From the NCBI RefSeq assembly GCF_004786015.1, contig NZ_CP032096.1, positions 1,736,001-1,800,000 on the forward strand: a stretch of DNA of 64,000 nt. The letters are read 5' to 3'. A program made the position numbers and the translations under genes. This document shows, piece by piece, positions 7,993-17,781 of the stretch. The stretch comes from Hydrogenovibrio crunogenus (GTDB taxonomy: Bacteria > Pseudomonadota > Gammaproteobacteria > Thiomicrospirales > Thiomicrospiraceae). The stretch's first letter is position 1; every line of letters begins with the position of its first letter. A model generated the notes under the pieces. It saw only the letters and a program-made list of their open reading frames with translations. It was not told where the DNA came from and made no database searches.

Positions 7993-8832
7993 ATGAATTT
8001 TGACAGCTTTGACATGACGACATTTTGGGAAACATTTGTGGTTGACTGGGGAACGAATCTCTTTTTAGCCATTATCACCTTCATCATAGGACGCTTTGTG
8101 TCCAAGCTAATCAGCAAAGGTACCAAAACATTGCTGAATAAGTCCCATATGGATGCCATGCTCGTCAACTTCATCCTGTCCATCCTGAATGCGTTATTGT
8201 TATTGTTTGTCATTATCGCTTCTCTAAGCCAACTGGGCGTTGATACCACTTCTCTTGTCGCACTACTTGCTGCAGCGGGACTGGCGGTTGGGCTGGCATT
8301 GAAAGATTCTTTGCAGAACTTTGCTGCAGGGGTCATGTTAATTATTTTCAAGCCATTTAAGATAGGCAACTATGTCGAAGCCGCCGGTACAGCAGGCATT
8401 GTTGAGAATATTGGTATTTTCAGTTCGCAGTTCCGCACTGGTGACAATAAAGAGGTGATCATTCCAAATGGCAAAATATACCAAGGAACGATTACCAATT
8501 ATTCAGCCAAAGACACTCGACGTGTCGATATGGAATTTGGTATTGGTTACGATGATGACATTCAGCAAGCCAAAAAAATCTTACAGCAATTAATTGAAGC
8601 AGATGACCGCGTTCTAAAAGAACCTGAACCGGTTATTGCTTTGTCTGAATTGGGAGAATCCAGTCTGAACTTTATTGTCAGACCTTGGGTCAAGGCTTCC
8701 GATTACTGGGCTCTTAAATGGGATATGAATGAAAAGGTCAAACAAGCGTTTGATGACGCTGACATCAACATCCCTTACCCTCAAATGGATGTTCACATGA
8801 CTCAACTTTCCAACGAATCAAATTCAAAATAA
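7993..8832 (+). CDS. mscS: Small-conductance mechanosensitive channel
   Basis: MscS channels open when membrane tension rises and release solutes after osmotic downshift. The 279-residue protein has the layout of E. coli MscS (286): three membrane spans at roughly 17-37, 56-80 and 85-115, with the pore-lining TM3 region LAAAGLAVGLALKDSLQNFAAGVML rich in Gly and Ala, followed by the beta domain starting at FKIGNYVEAAGTAGIVENIGIF and the RTGDNKEVIIPNGKI loop. The C-terminal alpha/beta domain ends with INIPYPQMDVHM. It is followed after 23 bases by a DUF481 gene, so the two are probably one envelope-related transcript. Confidence 0.95.
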   Translation: MNFDSFDMTTFWETFVVDWGTNLFLAIITFIIGRFVSKLISKGTKTLLNKSHMDAMLVNFILSILNALLLLFVIIASLSQLGVDTTSLVALLAAAGLAVGLALKDSLQNFAAGVMLIIFKPFKIGNYVEAAGTAGIVENIGIFSSQFRTGDNKEVIIPNGKIYQGTITNYSAKDTRRVDMEFGIGYDDDIQQAKKILQQLIEADDRVLKEPEPVIALSELGESSLNFIVRPWVKASDYWALKWDMNEKVKQAFDDADINIPYPQMDVHMTQLSNESNSK

Positions 8833-8855
8833 AGAAAACAACAATAGGTGTATTA

Positions 8856-9584
8856 ATGAAAAAAAGATTTATCCTTGTCGCACTTACATCCGCTCTTACA
8901 GCTCAACAAAGTATTGCCAAGCCACAGGAACTCGGACTGAGTGGTTCTGGGGAAGCCGGTTATTCAAACACAACCGGTAACACGGATACAGAAGCGTTGT
9001 TTGCATCGCTAAAATCGAGCTACACGCAAAAAACCTATAAACTTAAAGGCCTTATCGAAGCGCAAAATAAAAAAGAAAATAATGTCCGCACCCAAGAGCG
9101 TTATGTTGGGGATTTCCAAGGCAATAAATTCTTTTCAGACTATCAAGATGCTTATGGATTTGGTCAATTTCGTGCAGAGAATGATCGTTTCGCATCCATC
9201 AATTTAAACACATACTTGTTAGTCGGTTTAGGGTATAACTTTATTCAAGAAAAAGATTTAATTCTGACAGCTGAAGCGGGTATCGGTAATCAATCAACTG
9301 ACTATATCAAAGAAAGCACCGATAAAGACTTTTCACAAACGATTGGTAAACTGTACGGTAACTTTGAATATGGTTTTAACTCCAATGTTCGTTTCTTACA
9401 AGATGCCGCGGCTTATGCGGGTGAAAGACAAACCCACTATGAAACCAACACTGGGTTAAAAGTTAAGCTAAACGGTAACTTGAGCATGAAAGCAACCTTT
9501 AAGTATCGCTTTAACGACAACCCTGCTGACGGTAAGAAAAAAGAAGACACGGAAACGCTCATCACACTTGTCTACGACTTTTAA
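8856..9584 (+). CDS. DUF481 outer-membrane-type protein
   Basis: A 242-residue exported protein with a signal peptide (MKKRFILVALTSALTAQQSIA, cleavage probable after SIA-KP). The mature part resembles the DUF481/YdiY family: GSGEAGYSNTTGNTDTEAL near its start, alternating hydrophobic strands, and a terminal aromatic residue (LITLVYDF) as expected of a beta-barrel recognised by the BAM complex. DUF481 proteins are salt- or acid-induced in some bacteria but have no established activity. Its position 23 bases behind mscS suggests a shared response to osmotic change; this is inference. Confidence 0.82.
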   Translation: MKKRFILVALTSALTAQQSIAKPQELGLSGSGEAGYSNTTGNTDTEALFASLKSSYTQKTYKLKGLIEAQNKKENNVRTQERYVGDFQGNKFFSDYQDAYGFGQFRAENDRFASINLNTYLLVGLGYNFIQEKDLILTAEAGIGNQSTDYIKESTDKDFSQTIGKLYGNFEYGFNSNVRFLQDAAAYAGERQTHYETNTGLKVKLNGNLSMKATFKYRFNDNPADGKKKEDTETLITLVYDF

Positions 9585-9612
9585 GACTCGACCTGTAGAC
9601 TTTACCGTTACT

Positions 9613-9638
9613 AAAACCGAGGTCTCCTCGGTTTTTTT
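9613..9638 (+). terminator. Terminator after the DUF481 gene
   Basis: AACCGAGG and CCTCGGTT pair around a 3-nt loop, followed by seven T. It closes the mscS-DUF481 unit. Confidence 0.8.
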
Positions 9639-9847
9639 ATATAAATACTCCCCTTCTTCTCTTTTCGGCACCAATCATCTTCTATCAGACCAATCTGATT
9701 AAACTAGCAAATTGAAAACATTATTTTGAGAGGAATCAAAAAAAACAAGAATGGCGATGAAAGACGGTTTAATGAAATTAACTAATGAATTTCAACAACA
9801 AAATTCTATATTATGTGCATAAGTAGTTTGAGCAAAAAAAGTGAGTC

Positions 9848-10381
9848 TTAATCACTCTTCCCGATAGTATTCATATTAAATAACTCATTATAATCAATAA
9901 CTTGAGTCATTAAAACATCTGGAGGAATCATTAAGGATATAAAATCATCAGTCAACTCATAGCCTTGATTGATTTTGGATTGATAAAAATGAGCTTTATA
10001 GTGAAGCGCTTTATCTACCATTTCCCATATTTCCACGCCTTTTTCTCTCAATGAAAGATAATGCAATGCGTAGACACTATTAAGCAACAGCCTTGTTCCA
10101 TATAACTTTTCTAGATCCTGCTTAATACTATTCCTTCTCAGAAAGGTATTGATCAACTTGACCGACATAGAAAAATTCAACTCATCCAAGGGATGTTTAT
10201 ATAGCTTTTCAATACATTCACTTTTAAGGCTCAACGTTTTTCTAATCTTGGCAGACCAAAAACGCATGTCGTTAATATCATTCATGGATAAGTCTCCGAC
10301 CAGATCAATGAAATCTTCAATCTCATTCTGAGCCACTCTAAGTTTTCTTGATGCTTGAATTTTATTAATAATTCGAATCAT
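9848..10381 (-). CDS. Hypothetical protein, 177 residues
   Basis: I do not recognise this protein. It is predicted soluble and mostly helical, without signal peptide, membrane span or cysteine-rich motif; it begins MIRIINKIQASRKLRVAQNE and holds a central region LYGTRLLLNSVYALHYLSLR. The gene is more AT-rich than its neighbours by eye and stands alone between the DUF481 terminator and the tRNA-Ser gene, next to a tRNA gene where acquired DNA often settles, although no integrase or direct repeat was seen. A regular codon pattern and an undisturbed frame of 178 codons are the main reasons to call it. Confidence 0.6.
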   Translation of the reverse strand: MIRIINKIQASRKLRVAQNEIEDFIDLVGDLSMNDINDMRFWSAKIRKTLSLKSECIEKLYKHPLDELNFSMSVKLINTFLRRNSIKQDLEKLYGTRLLLNSVYALHYLSLREKGVEIWEMVDKALHYKAHFYQSKINQGYELTDDFISLMIPPDVLMTQVIDYNELFNMNTIGKSD

Positions 10382-10534
10382 ATTGCTTAAACCCCATCGG
10401 GATTGTCATCTGATAAAGAATTATACTTGTGTCAGTAATAAATGGAACCATTCAGTAACTTTTCAGAATGTTCGTGTACGTTTTCGGAATACCGGGGTCA
10501 GAAAGGTTTTATATATTCAAGAATATGTAATGAA

Positions 10535-10626
10535 TGGCGGTGAAGGAGGGATTCGAACCCTCGATAGGGGATAAACCCTATACTCCCTTAGCAGGGGAGC
10601 GCCTTCAGCCTCTCGGCCACTTCACC
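10535..10626 (-). tRNA. tRNA-Ser (anticodon GCT)
   Basis: Read on the minus strand, the 92-nt sequence starts GGTGAAGTGGCCGAGAGGCT, has an anticodon stem CTCCC/GGGAG around the loop CTGCTAA (anticodon GCT, reading AGC/AGU), a long class II variable arm (TATAGGG/CCCTATC), a T arm with GGTTCGAAT and an acceptor 3' strand CTTCACC plus discriminator G. CCA is encoded (10535-10537). Position next to csrA-lysC-alaS-recX-recA follows the usual gammaproteobacterial order. Confidence 0.97.
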
Positions 10627-10742
10627 GTATAGTAAATCAAAGCAGACTGCCTTAATGTGCTAATGTGGCGCGTATGATACCTTGATTTAGAGAGGTTGTA
10701 AACATAGAAAGCCGATTGATTTCGTTTTTTTAAATCGAAAAA

Positions 10743-10955
10743 CTAATCTGCGCTGACAATCTCAATCCCTGACGGCTCATCAGCCTTGTTTTCAGCTTTT
10801 TCACTTTTCAGAAGCAATTCTTCTCGCTGGATCTGAACATCTTTCGGTGCTTCTATGCCAAGCCGAACCTGACCGCTTTTAATCCCCACTACAGTCAGTT
10901 TAATATCATCACCAATCATCAACGTCTCGCCAGCTCGACGTGTTAATACCAACAT
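10743..10955 (-). CDS. csrA: Carbon storage regulator CsrA
   Basis: CsrA is a small dimeric RNA-binding protein that binds GGA motifs in mRNA leaders and represses or stabilises transcripts for carbon storage, motility and biofilm genes. With ATG at 10955 the protein has 70 residues and starts [20 protein letters not shown], nearly invariant in the family; R44-type residues in VQIQREEL are present. A TTG two codons upstream is less likely since AGGA then sits five to six bases before the ATG at proper spacing. The C-terminal tail after residue 58 is acidic and variable. It lies downstream of lysC behind a terminator. Confidence 0.97.
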   Translation of the reverse strand: MLVLTRRAGETLMIGDDIKLTVVGIKSGQVRLGIEAPKDVQIQREELLLKSEKAENKADEPSGIEIVSAD

Positions 10956-11076
10956 GCTCAATCCTTTTTTATGTGTTTATAAATATTATAGCTTAATTTT
11001 ATCACACCCCAAGTTTCATTAATCTCAATTAATTCTATTAACAGAAATAAGGTTTATTTTTTAAACCTCAGACATA

Positions 11077-11103
11077 AAAAAACCCGGCATAGCCGGGTTT
11101 TCA
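11077..11103 (-). terminator. Terminator after lysC
   Basis: AACCCGGC and GCCGGGTT form an 8-bp stem (11081-11100); in the minus-strand sense it is followed by a run of T. It separates lysC from csrA. Confidence 0.8.
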
Positions 11104-11119
11104 TAAACGCAATAAATTT

Positions 11120-12346
11120 TTATTTATCTAATTCAAATGCGGCGTGAAGCGCCTGAACCGCTTCTTCTAAATAAGATTCTTCTATCACCACTGAGATTTT
11201 AATTTCTGTGGTACCAATCATTTGAATATTAATATTATGATCTGCCAATGTTTTAAACATGGTGCTGGCAATGCCGGAATGCGATTTCATGCCGACACCG
11301 ACCATTGAAATTTTCACGATCGTGTCATCGCAAAGAACTTCTCTTGCACCTAATGACTCAGCTGTTTTTTCCAGAATTTTCTGGGCTGCATTCAAGTCTC
11401 CACGAGCAACCGTAAACGTAAAATCAGTGGTGCCATCAACACTTTGGTTTTGGATAATCATATCAATTTCAATATTTGCATCTGAAACTGGTCCTAGAAT
11501 TTGATAAGCGACTCCTGGCTTATCGGGTACACCCAAAATCATTAGCTTTGCTTCATCTCGGCTAAATGCAATCCCTGAAATTAATGGTTTTTCCATGTCT
11601 AAATCCTCAAAATCTTCTTCTGAGATGAGAAGCGTCCCACCCCCTTCTTTCATTGATGAAAGCACTCTTAAAGGCACTTTATATTTACTGGCAAATTCAA
11701 CAGAACGAATTTGCAGTACCTTGGCTCCCAAGCTAGCCAGCTCAAGCATTTCATCAAATGTCACAACATCTAATCGTTTTGCTTCAGGCACAACACGAGG
11801 ATCGGTTGTATAAACGCCATCGACATCGGTATAAATCTGGCACTCATCCGCTTTTAAAGCGGCTGCTAAGGCAACGGCTGTCGTATCCGACCCTCCACGC
11901 CCCAACGTGGTAATATCACCCTCAGGCGTTACGCCTTGAAACCCAGCAACCACTACAACCTTTCCTTGGGTCAGTTGGTTTCGAATTTTATCGGAATCAA
12001 TTTCTTCAATTCGTGCTTTGGAGTGAATTTCATTAGTTTTGATGGGAACCTGCCACCCGGTATAAGAGATGGCGTCATAACCTTTTTGTTGCAATGCCAT
12101 ACTTAACAATGCAATCGTTACTTGCTCACCTGTCGTTAACAACACATCCATCTCACGACGTGACGGTTGATCCTGTACTTCTTTTGCAAGTGCTGTTAAA
12201 CGATTTGTTTCACCACTCATTGCAGACAGAGTGACGACAATCTGATGCCCTTCATCAATAAATTTTGCGACTTTATCGGCGACATTTTGGATGCGCTCGA
12301 CGTTACCAACTGAGGTACCGCCATATTTTTGAACAATTAATGCCAT
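11120..12346 (-). CDS. lysC: Aspartate kinase
   Basis: Aspartokinase phosphorylates aspartate, the first step to lysine, diaminopimelate, threonine and methionine. The 408-residue monofunctional form begins MALIVQKYGGTSVGNVERI (kinase signature K-Y-G-G-T-S), has the TLGRGGSDTTAVALA segment near 167-181 and YTDVDGVYTTDPR near 192-204, and ends in two ACT domains (from about 265 and 345) that usually confer feedback inhibition by lysine and/or threonine. The placement between alaS and csrA is found in many gammaproteobacteria. It supplies DAP for the wall synthesis genes further along. Confidence 0.95.
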   Translation of the reverse strand: MALIVQKYGGTSVGNVERIQNVADKVAKFIDEGHQIVVTLSAMSGETNRLTALAKEVQDQPSRREMDVLLTTGEQVTIALLSMALQQKGYDAISYTGWQVPIKTNEIHSKARIEEIDSDKIRNQLTQGKVVVVAGFQGVTPEGDITTLGRGGSDTTAVALAAALKADECQIYTDVDGVYTTDPRVVPEAKRLDVVTFDEMLELASLGAKVLQIRSVEFASKYKVPLRVLSSMKEGGGTLLISEEDFEDLDMEKPLISGIAFSRDEAKLMILGVPDKPGVAYQILGPVSDANIEIDMIIQNQSVDGTTDFTFTVARGDLNAAQKILEKTAESLGAREVLCDDTIVKISMVGVGMKSHSGIASTMFKTLADHNINIQMIGTTEIKISVVIEESYLEEAVQALHAAFELDK

Positions 12347-12425
12347 TTATAATGATGCCTTCTTAACGAAACCATTTTAAAACCCTATTTCAAATAAATG
12401 ATCAAAAAGAAGAATGACTTTAGCT

Positions 12426-12463
12426 AAAAAACCGCGCAACAGCTAAGCTATTGAGCGGTTTTT
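12426..12463 (-). terminator. Terminator after alaS
   Basis: AAAAAACCGC and GCGGTTTTT flank an inner stem (CAACAGCT/AGCTATTG) forming a long hairpin with a T run in the minus-strand sense, between alaS and lysC. Confidence 0.7.
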
Positions 12464-12586
12464 GACGGTCAAGCAAAACTGCTTCTGGTCTCTTTTATAT
12501 GTATCAGGTTTCTTATATTAAACCAAAGGTCTCAACCTCGATAAATTAAATCATATTGTCTCTTACTAAAGAAACATACATGACCA

Positions 12587-15181
12587 TTAAGCGACTGTTG
12601 CAACCCACTCTTTTACTGAAGCCAAAGCTTCTTTTAATTTACTCGGATCTTTGCCGCCGGCTTGTGCCATATCAGGGCGTCCGCCCCCTTTTCCACCGAC
12701 TTGTTGTGCCACATGGTTCACCAACTCTCCAGCTTTCACTTTTCCAGTAATGGACTTACTGACACCCGCGACCAAAGATACCTTCTCACCATCCACGGCG
12801 GCAAGCACGATGGCAGCCGGTTCAAGCTTATCTCTTAACTTATCAAGGGTTTCACGAAGCGTATTCACGTCCGCTCCTTCTAACTCGGCAGCCAGCACGT
12901 TCACCCCATTCACTTCTGTTACGGAACTGGCCAAATCACCACCTTGAGAAGAAGCCAATTTAGATTGCAATTGCTTTAACTGCTTTTCAAGCTCTTTTTG
13001 TTCTGTCACTAATTGAACCACTTTCGATTCAACTTGTGGTTTATCGGTTTTGAGGTTGGCCGCAATGTTTAACAAACTTTTTTCCATGTCATAAATCGTT
13101 TGCCAGGCTGCTTCGCCCGTAACCGCTTCGATACGACGCACTCCGGAAGCAATCCCGCTTTCGGAAGTGATACGGAAAGGACCGATCTCACCTGTCCAAT
13201 TCACATGCGTTCCACCACATAACTCGATGGAAAAGTCGCCCATATCCACTACTCGGACCACATCGCCATACTTTTCACCAAACAATGCCATCGCACCTTT
13301 GGCTTTGGCGGCTTCAATATCCATTTCTTCCATCATCACCTGAGCATTCAGCATGATGTTATGGTTCACCAACTGTTCAATTTCAAGTAATTGCTCGGCA
13401 GAAATCGGTTCAAAGTGTGAAAAATCGAACCGCAATCTTTCTGGCTGTACCAACGACCCTTTCTGTCCTACATGCGTCCCTAACACCGTTCTTAATGCAG
13501 CATGCAATAAATGCGTTGCGGAATGGTTACGCTCGGAAGCACGACGGGCTTTCACATCAATATGTGCAAGTATCGTTTGCCCTACCGAAATAGAACCTGC
13601 CGTCACCTTACCAATATGCAGAAAAGCGGCGCCTTGCTTTTGACAGTTATCCACATGAAAACTATTCATGCCTTCGGTCAGGCTGCCCTGATCACCTACC
13701 TGACCACCTGATTCGGCATAAAACGGCGTTTGATTCAAAATCACAATCGCTTCTTGACCTTCTGAAGCCTTATCCACTGAAACGTTATCAACAAAAATAG
13801 CTGCAATCTCCGCTTCAGCTTCATCCTGCTCATAACCAATAAAGTGAGTAGTTCCTGTGTAATCCACTTTATTTTTGCTCTGAGCACCAAAGTTGCTAGC
13901 CGAACGCGCTCTGGCTCTTTGCGCTTCCATTTCCTGCTCAAAGCCAGACTCGTCAACACTTAAATTACGTTCACGTGCCACGTCAGCCGTTAAGTCGAGT
14001 GGAAAGCCATAAGTATCGTACAGCTTGAATGCCGTTGAACCACTGATCACAGAACCGCTTAACTGAGCGATGTCTTCTTCCAGAATCTTCATGCCGTTTT
14101 CAAGCGTTTCCGCAAAACGTTCTTCTTCTAACTTTAAGGCACGCTCAACGTTAGCTTGTTCCTTGACTAACTCAGGATAAGCATCCCCCATTTGTTCTAC
14201 CAATGTCGGCACCAACTGATAGAAGAAGATATCAGTTTGTCCTAACTTATAACCATGACGGATGGCACGACGAATGATACGACGTAACACATAGCCTCGT
14301 CCTTCATTGGAAGGCAACACACCATCCACAATCATAAAGGCACAAGAACGGATGTGGTCTGCAATGACGCGTAAAGAACTGTTACTTAAATCTTTTTCTC
14401 CAGTCAGCGCAGAGGCTTTTTTAACAATGGCTTGGAATAAATCAATGTCATAGTTATTATGCTGATTTTGCATGACCGCAGCTAAGCGTTCCAATCCCAT
14501 GCCAGTATCCACAGAGGGCTTTGGTAGCGGCGTTAAAGTGCCATCTTCCGAACGATCGAATTGCATGAAAACCAGGTTCCAGATCTCGATATAGCGATCG
14601 CCATCTTCGTCTGGGGATCCAGGAGGACCACCCGCCACATCAGCACCGTGGTCATAAAAAATTTCAGAACACGGCCCACAAGGTCCGGTATCACCCATCG
14701 ACCAGAAATTGTCTTTGGCACCACAACGAGAAAAGCGCTCGGCACTGACACCCATTTCTTTCAACCAGATATCTTCTGCTTCTTGGTCTTCTTCAAACAC
14801 GGTAATCCAAAGTTTTTCTTCGGGCAGACCGAGTTCTTCAGTCAAAAATTTCCAGGCGTACTGAATGGCTTCACGCTTAAAGTAATCCCCAAAGCTGAAG
14901 TTACCTAACATTTCAAAGAAAGTATGGTGACGGGCGGTATACCCCACGTTTTCCAAATCATTGTGTTTTCCACCCGCACGGATACAACGTTGCACACTGG
15001 TTGCACGTTTATATTCTCGGGTTTCCTGACCTAGAAAGGTTTCTTTAAACTGAACCATTCCTGCGTTAGTAAACAGTAACGTTGGGTCATTTCCTGGCAC
15101 GACTGGGCTTGAATGCACAGCTGTATGGCCTTGCTTAACAAAAAAGTCTAAAAATGCTTTTCTGAGTTCTGCACTGGTCAT
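12587..15181 (-). CDS. alaS: Alanine--tRNA ligase
   Basis: AlaRS charges tRNA-Ala and clears mischarged Ser and Gly. The 864-residue protein has all domains: class II catalytic core starting [20 protein letters not shown], motif 2-type region [20 protein letters not shown] near 80-99, the editing domain with [18 protein letters not shown] (about 555) and CGGTHV (about 660), and the C-terminal dimerisation/DHHA1-like region ending with [15 protein letters not shown]. Upstream is recX, 122 bases away and on the same strand. Nothing unusual was seen. Confidence 0.97.
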   Translation of the reverse strand: MTSAELRKAFLDFFVKQGHTAVHSSPVVPGNDPTLLFTNAGMVQFKETFLGQETREYKRATSVQRCIRAGGKHNDLENVGYTARHHTFFEMLGNFSFGDYFKREAIQYAWKFLTEELGLPEEKLWITVFEEDQEAEDIWLKEMGVSAERFSRCGAKDNFWSMGDTGPCGPCSEIFYDHGADVAGGPPGSPDEDGDRYIEIWNLVFMQFDRSEDGTLTPLPKPSVDTGMGLERLAAVMQNQHNNYDIDLFQAIVKKASALTGEKDLSNSSLRVIADHIRSCAFMIVDGVLPSNEGRGYVLRRIIRRAIRHGYKLGQTDIFFYQLVPTLVEQMGDAYPELVKEQANVERALKLEEERFAETLENGMKILEEDIAQLSGSVISGSTAFKLYDTYGFPLDLTADVARERNLSVDESGFEQEMEAQRARARSASNFGAQSKNKVDYTGTTHFIGYEQDEAEAEIAAIFVDNVSVDKASEGQEAIVILNQTPFYAESGGQVGDQGSLTEGMNSFHVDNCQKQGAAFLHIGKVTAGSISVGQTILAHIDVKARRASERNHSATHLLHAALRTVLGTHVGQKGSLVQPERLRFDFSHFEPISAEQLLEIEQLVNHNIMLNAQVMMEEMDIEAAKAKGAMALFGEKYGDVVRVVDMGDFSIELCGGTHVNWTGEIGPFRITSESGIASGVRRIEAVTGEAAWQTIYDMEKSLLNIAANLKTDKPQVESKVVQLVTEQKELEKQLKQLQSKLASSQGGDLASSVTEVNGVNVLAAELEGADVNTLRETLDKLRDKLEPAAIVLAAVDGEKVSLVAGVSKSITGKVKAGELVNHVAQQVGGKGGGRPDMAQAGGKDPSKLKEALASVKEWVATVA

Positions 15182-15303
15182 ATTAAGTTTCCTAAGGGTC
15201 TAAATCTAAAATAGTGTCGTGCTCTAATGAGCTTCAAGATTGCGCCAACGTGATTATTATGATCTTATTTGTCTACGCTCAGAGTGCAATCTTATTATTG
15301 TGT

Positions 15304-15780
15304 TTAATTCAACGCTTTCCATATCTGTGATTGACTAAAACCACGTGATTGAAGAAACCGCATTCTTCTGGCCTGCTCTTTTCGTTCTAATGAATGAGCT
15401 GACTCTCCATATTTTTTCAGTAAGGCTTCTTTTGCCAAATCAGCCCAATCCGAATCCTCCATCGCCAAATAGGCTTCAATCAAATCCTCACGATGGGTTC
15501 GTTGCCGTAACGTCTGTCGAATTTTATAAGGCCCTTGACCTTTTTCCATGGCTTGTCGAACATAAGTTTCGATATAGCGTTCATCCGACAACCAGTTATT
15601 TTCAGCACACTTATCGAGCACAAAATCGACCAGGCCTGGGTAATCTTCAACTCCTGCGATCTTTTGAATCAACTTATTCGCCAACTCTTTTCGGCCATGC
15701 TCACGCATCGACAGCAGATAAACGGCCCTGCTTTCCAATTGTTGCGCCAACGCCTGGCGAATGTCTTGCTCGCTTTCCAT
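15304..15780 (-). CDS. recX: Regulatory protein RecX
   Basis: RecX binds RecA filaments and limits their growth. The 158-residue protein (from ATG 15780; a TTG start five codons earlier at 15795 is less likely) shows three-helix repeats typical of RecX, with LLSMREHGRKELANKLIQK and DERYIETYVRQAMEKGQGP, and ends RMRFLQSRGFSQSQIWKALN. It follows recA by about 36 bases, so read-through from the recA promoter probably drives it, as in E. coli. The coding sequence contains one exact copy of the CCAGGCCTGG palindrome (15630-15639), encoding Pro-Gly-Leu. Confidence 0.93.
   Translation of the reverse strand: MESEQDIRQALAQQLESRAVYLLSMREHGRKELANKLIQKIAGVEDYPGLVDFVLDKCAENNWLSDERYIETYVRQAMEKGQGPYKIRQTLRQRTHREDLIEAYLAMEDSDWADLAKEALLKKYGESAHSLERKEQARRMRFLQSRGFSQSQIWKALN
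15630..15639. repeat. Dispersed palindrome CCAGGCCTGG inside recX
   Basis: Exact copy of the 10-mer; read with recX it encodes part of a YPGLVDF stretch. It shows that the motif is not confined to terminators. Confidence 0.7.
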
Positions 15781-15816
15781 TCGGTCTCTCTTCAAATGAG
15801 AAGAGTCACGTTCGGT

Positions 15817-16857
15817 TTAGTCCGTGCCGGTTTCGTCTAAGGCTTCAGAATCTTTAGCCGCATTCGGCTTCGGCATCAAGCGCTCTTTAATCTGAACCTG
15901 AAGGGTTTCATAAATGTCAGGATTATCTTTCAAGAACTGACGCACATTGTCTTTACCTTGACCAATTTTTTGACCTTGATAACTATACCAAGCACCGGCT
16001 TTTTCAATCAGTTTCTCCTTCACACCCAAGTCAATCACTTCGCCTTCACGAGAAATCCCTTGGCCGTATAAAATATCAAACTCAACCTGTTTAAACGGTG
16101 GAGAAACCTTGTTTTTAACCACTTTAACGCGTGTTTCATTTCCAAGAATTTCATCACCCTTTTTAATCGCCCCTATACGACGAATGTCCAAACGAACGGA
16201 AGAGTAGAATTTCAATGCATTCCCACCCGTTGTGGTTTCAGGGTTTCCAAACATCACGCCGATTTTCATACGAATCTGGTTAATGAAGATCACCAAGGTA
16301 TTGGTACGCTTGATGTTAGCCGTTAGCTTTCGCAAGGCTTGCGACATTAAACGGGCTTGCAACCCCATATGAGAATCACCCATATCACCTTCAATTTCCG
16401 CTTTCGGTGTTAAAGCGGCAACCGAATCCACGATGACGATATCCACCGCACCGGAGCGCACTAAAGAATCGGTGATTTCCAGTGCCTGTTCTCCCGTATC
16501 AGGTTGAGAGACCAAGAGATTATCAATGTCCACCCCAAGTTTTTCTGCATAAATCGGGTCTAACGCATGCTCGGCATCCACAAAAGCTGCTGTGCCGCCC
16601 ATTTTTTGCATTTCTGCAATGGCATGCAAAGTCAGCGTCGTTTTACCGGAAGATTCTGGGCCGTAAATCTCAACCACACGGCCACGCGGTAACCCGCCAA
16701 TACCCAATGCCACGTCTAACCCTAAAGAACCAGTCGAAACAGAATCAATATCGCGAACGGCACCTTGATCACCCATTCGCATGATGGAACCTTTACCAAA
16801 CTGCTTTTCAATTTGACCTAAAGCCGCTTCAAGCGCTTTCTTTTTATTCTCATCCAT
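15817..16857 (-). CDS. recA: Recombinase RecA
   Basis: RecA forms filaments on single-stranded DNA, catalyses strand exchange and triggers LexA-type self-cleavage. The 346 residues include the Walker A motif GPESSGKTT (66-74), Walker B-type [14 protein letters not shown] near 140-153, the L1/L2 DNA-binding loops ([18 protein letters not shown] and the [20 protein letters not shown] region) and an acidic C-terminal tail. GGTGA lies seven bases before the ATG. No canonical CTGT-N8-ACAG LexA operator was found in the 230-base leader, so SOS control, if present, uses another operator sequence. Confidence 0.98.
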   Translation of the reverse strand: MDENKKKALEAALGQIEKQFGKGSIMRMGDQGAVRDIDSVSTGSLGLDVALGIGGLPRGRVVEIYGPESSGKTTLTLHAIAEMQKMGGTAAFVDAEHALDPIYAEKLGVDIDNLLVSQPDTGEQALEITDSLVRSGAVDIVIVDSVAALTPKAEIEGDMGDSHMGLQARLMSQALRKLTANIKRTNTLVIFINQIRMKIGVMFGNPETTTGGNALKFYSSVRLDIRRIGAIKKGDEILGNETRVKVVKNKVSPPFKQVEFDILYGQGISREGEVIDLGVKEKLIEKAGAWYSYQGQKIGQGKDNVRQFLKDNPDIYETLQVQIKERLMPKPNAAKDSEALDETGTD

Positions 16858-17089
16858 TCCTGTTCACCGTTCCTGTTATCTTTAGGGCGACAACTTTAAT
16901 TCAAGATTAAGTATTGACACCTTCGCTGAAAAACCACATTAAAAAACCTTTGCTTTGCTTTTTCAAAAACCTTAATTTTTGATCAAAAACAAACACAAAG
17001 GTTCAAAATTTATTGGGCAATGATTATCCCATAAATAGGACTATTTGACATCTTTTTTATATCGATATTATCAAGCTTTATCTTAGACT

Positions 17090-17590
17090 TTAGACTTCTT
17101 CTAAAATGGATAAAACCCCTTTCAAAGCTTCTACCGTACATGCCAGACGCACCGCATTACGATCCCCATCAAAATGATAGAGTTTGGAAACCACTTCATC
17201 GTGACCTTGCACCGCCCATGAAATCCACACCGTGCCTACAGGTTTGTCCGGTGTACCGCCGCCAGGGCCTGCAATCCCACTACAAGCTACACTCACGGTG
17301 GCATGAGACTCTTGAAGCGCGCCAATCACCATTTCTTCAACACACTCCTGACTGACCGCCCCTTTGTGCTGAATCGTAGTTTCATGCACGCCGAGCATTT
17401 CCCGTTTGGATTCATAACTATAAGTAATGTAAGCGCGATCAAACCAAGCCGTGCTGCCTGCCACACTGGTCAAAGCTTCCGCAATCAAGCCCCCTGTACA
17501 CGATTCCGCCGTTACAATCAGTTTATTATGTTGTTTTAACGCATTCCCGACTTCTGCAACCAAAGATTCGAGACTAGAACGGCTCACCAT
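17090..17590 (-). CDS. pncC: Nicotinamide-nucleotide amidase (CinA C-terminal family)
   Basis: PncC deamidates nicotinamide mononucleotide to nicotinate mononucleotide in pyridine nucleotide salvage. The 166-residue protein is the stand-alone CinA C-terminal domain, with VTAESCTGGLIAEALTSVAG (about 25-44), SYESKREMLGV and SGIAGPGGGTPDKPVGTVWI (about 110-129). The order pncC-recA is common in gammaproteobacteria, and mutS is divergent on the other side. There is a 230-base gap before recA, so they are probably separate transcripts. Confidence 0.92.
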   Translation of the reverse strand: MVSRSSLESLVAEVGNALKQHNKLIVTAESCTGGLIAEALTSVAGSTAWFDRAYITYSYESKREMLGVHETTIQHKGAVSQECVEEMVIGALQESHATVSVACSGIAGPGGGTPDKPVGTVWISWAVQGHDEVVSKLYHFDGDRNAVRLACTVEALKGVLSILEEV

Positions 17591-17781
17591 GGAGAAGGCT
17601 CCTTATTGATAGAATTTACTTTATCGATTAGCATACCTTTTTTTGCACATTTTTTACAGAGGTTAAAAAGCATAATCTGATATAAAAGAAGTGTTTTTCC
17701 GTTAAAATGAACTGTTTGAAATAATCGTATCCGGACCATCAACGGTCCACCCTTAAACCGAATTCATCAACAAAGAGCAAT

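Noticed and set aside
9751-9822. Possible 23-residue peptide upstream of the hypothetical gene
   Set aside because: The SD (GAGAGG) is about 20 bases from the ATG, and the sequence shows no hydrophobic or conserved pattern.
10383-10574. Open frame of 63 residues ending in GGEGGIRTLDRG
   Set aside because: The C-terminal part is the opposite strand of the tRNA-Ser gene; such frames arise from the conserved T arm and are not real genes.
13353-14908. Several plus-strand open frames over alaS
   Set aside because: They are antisense to a strongly conserved gene without SD or domain similarity.
16858-17089. LexA operator in front of recA
   Set aside because: No CTGT-N8-ACAG or close match was found in the leader.
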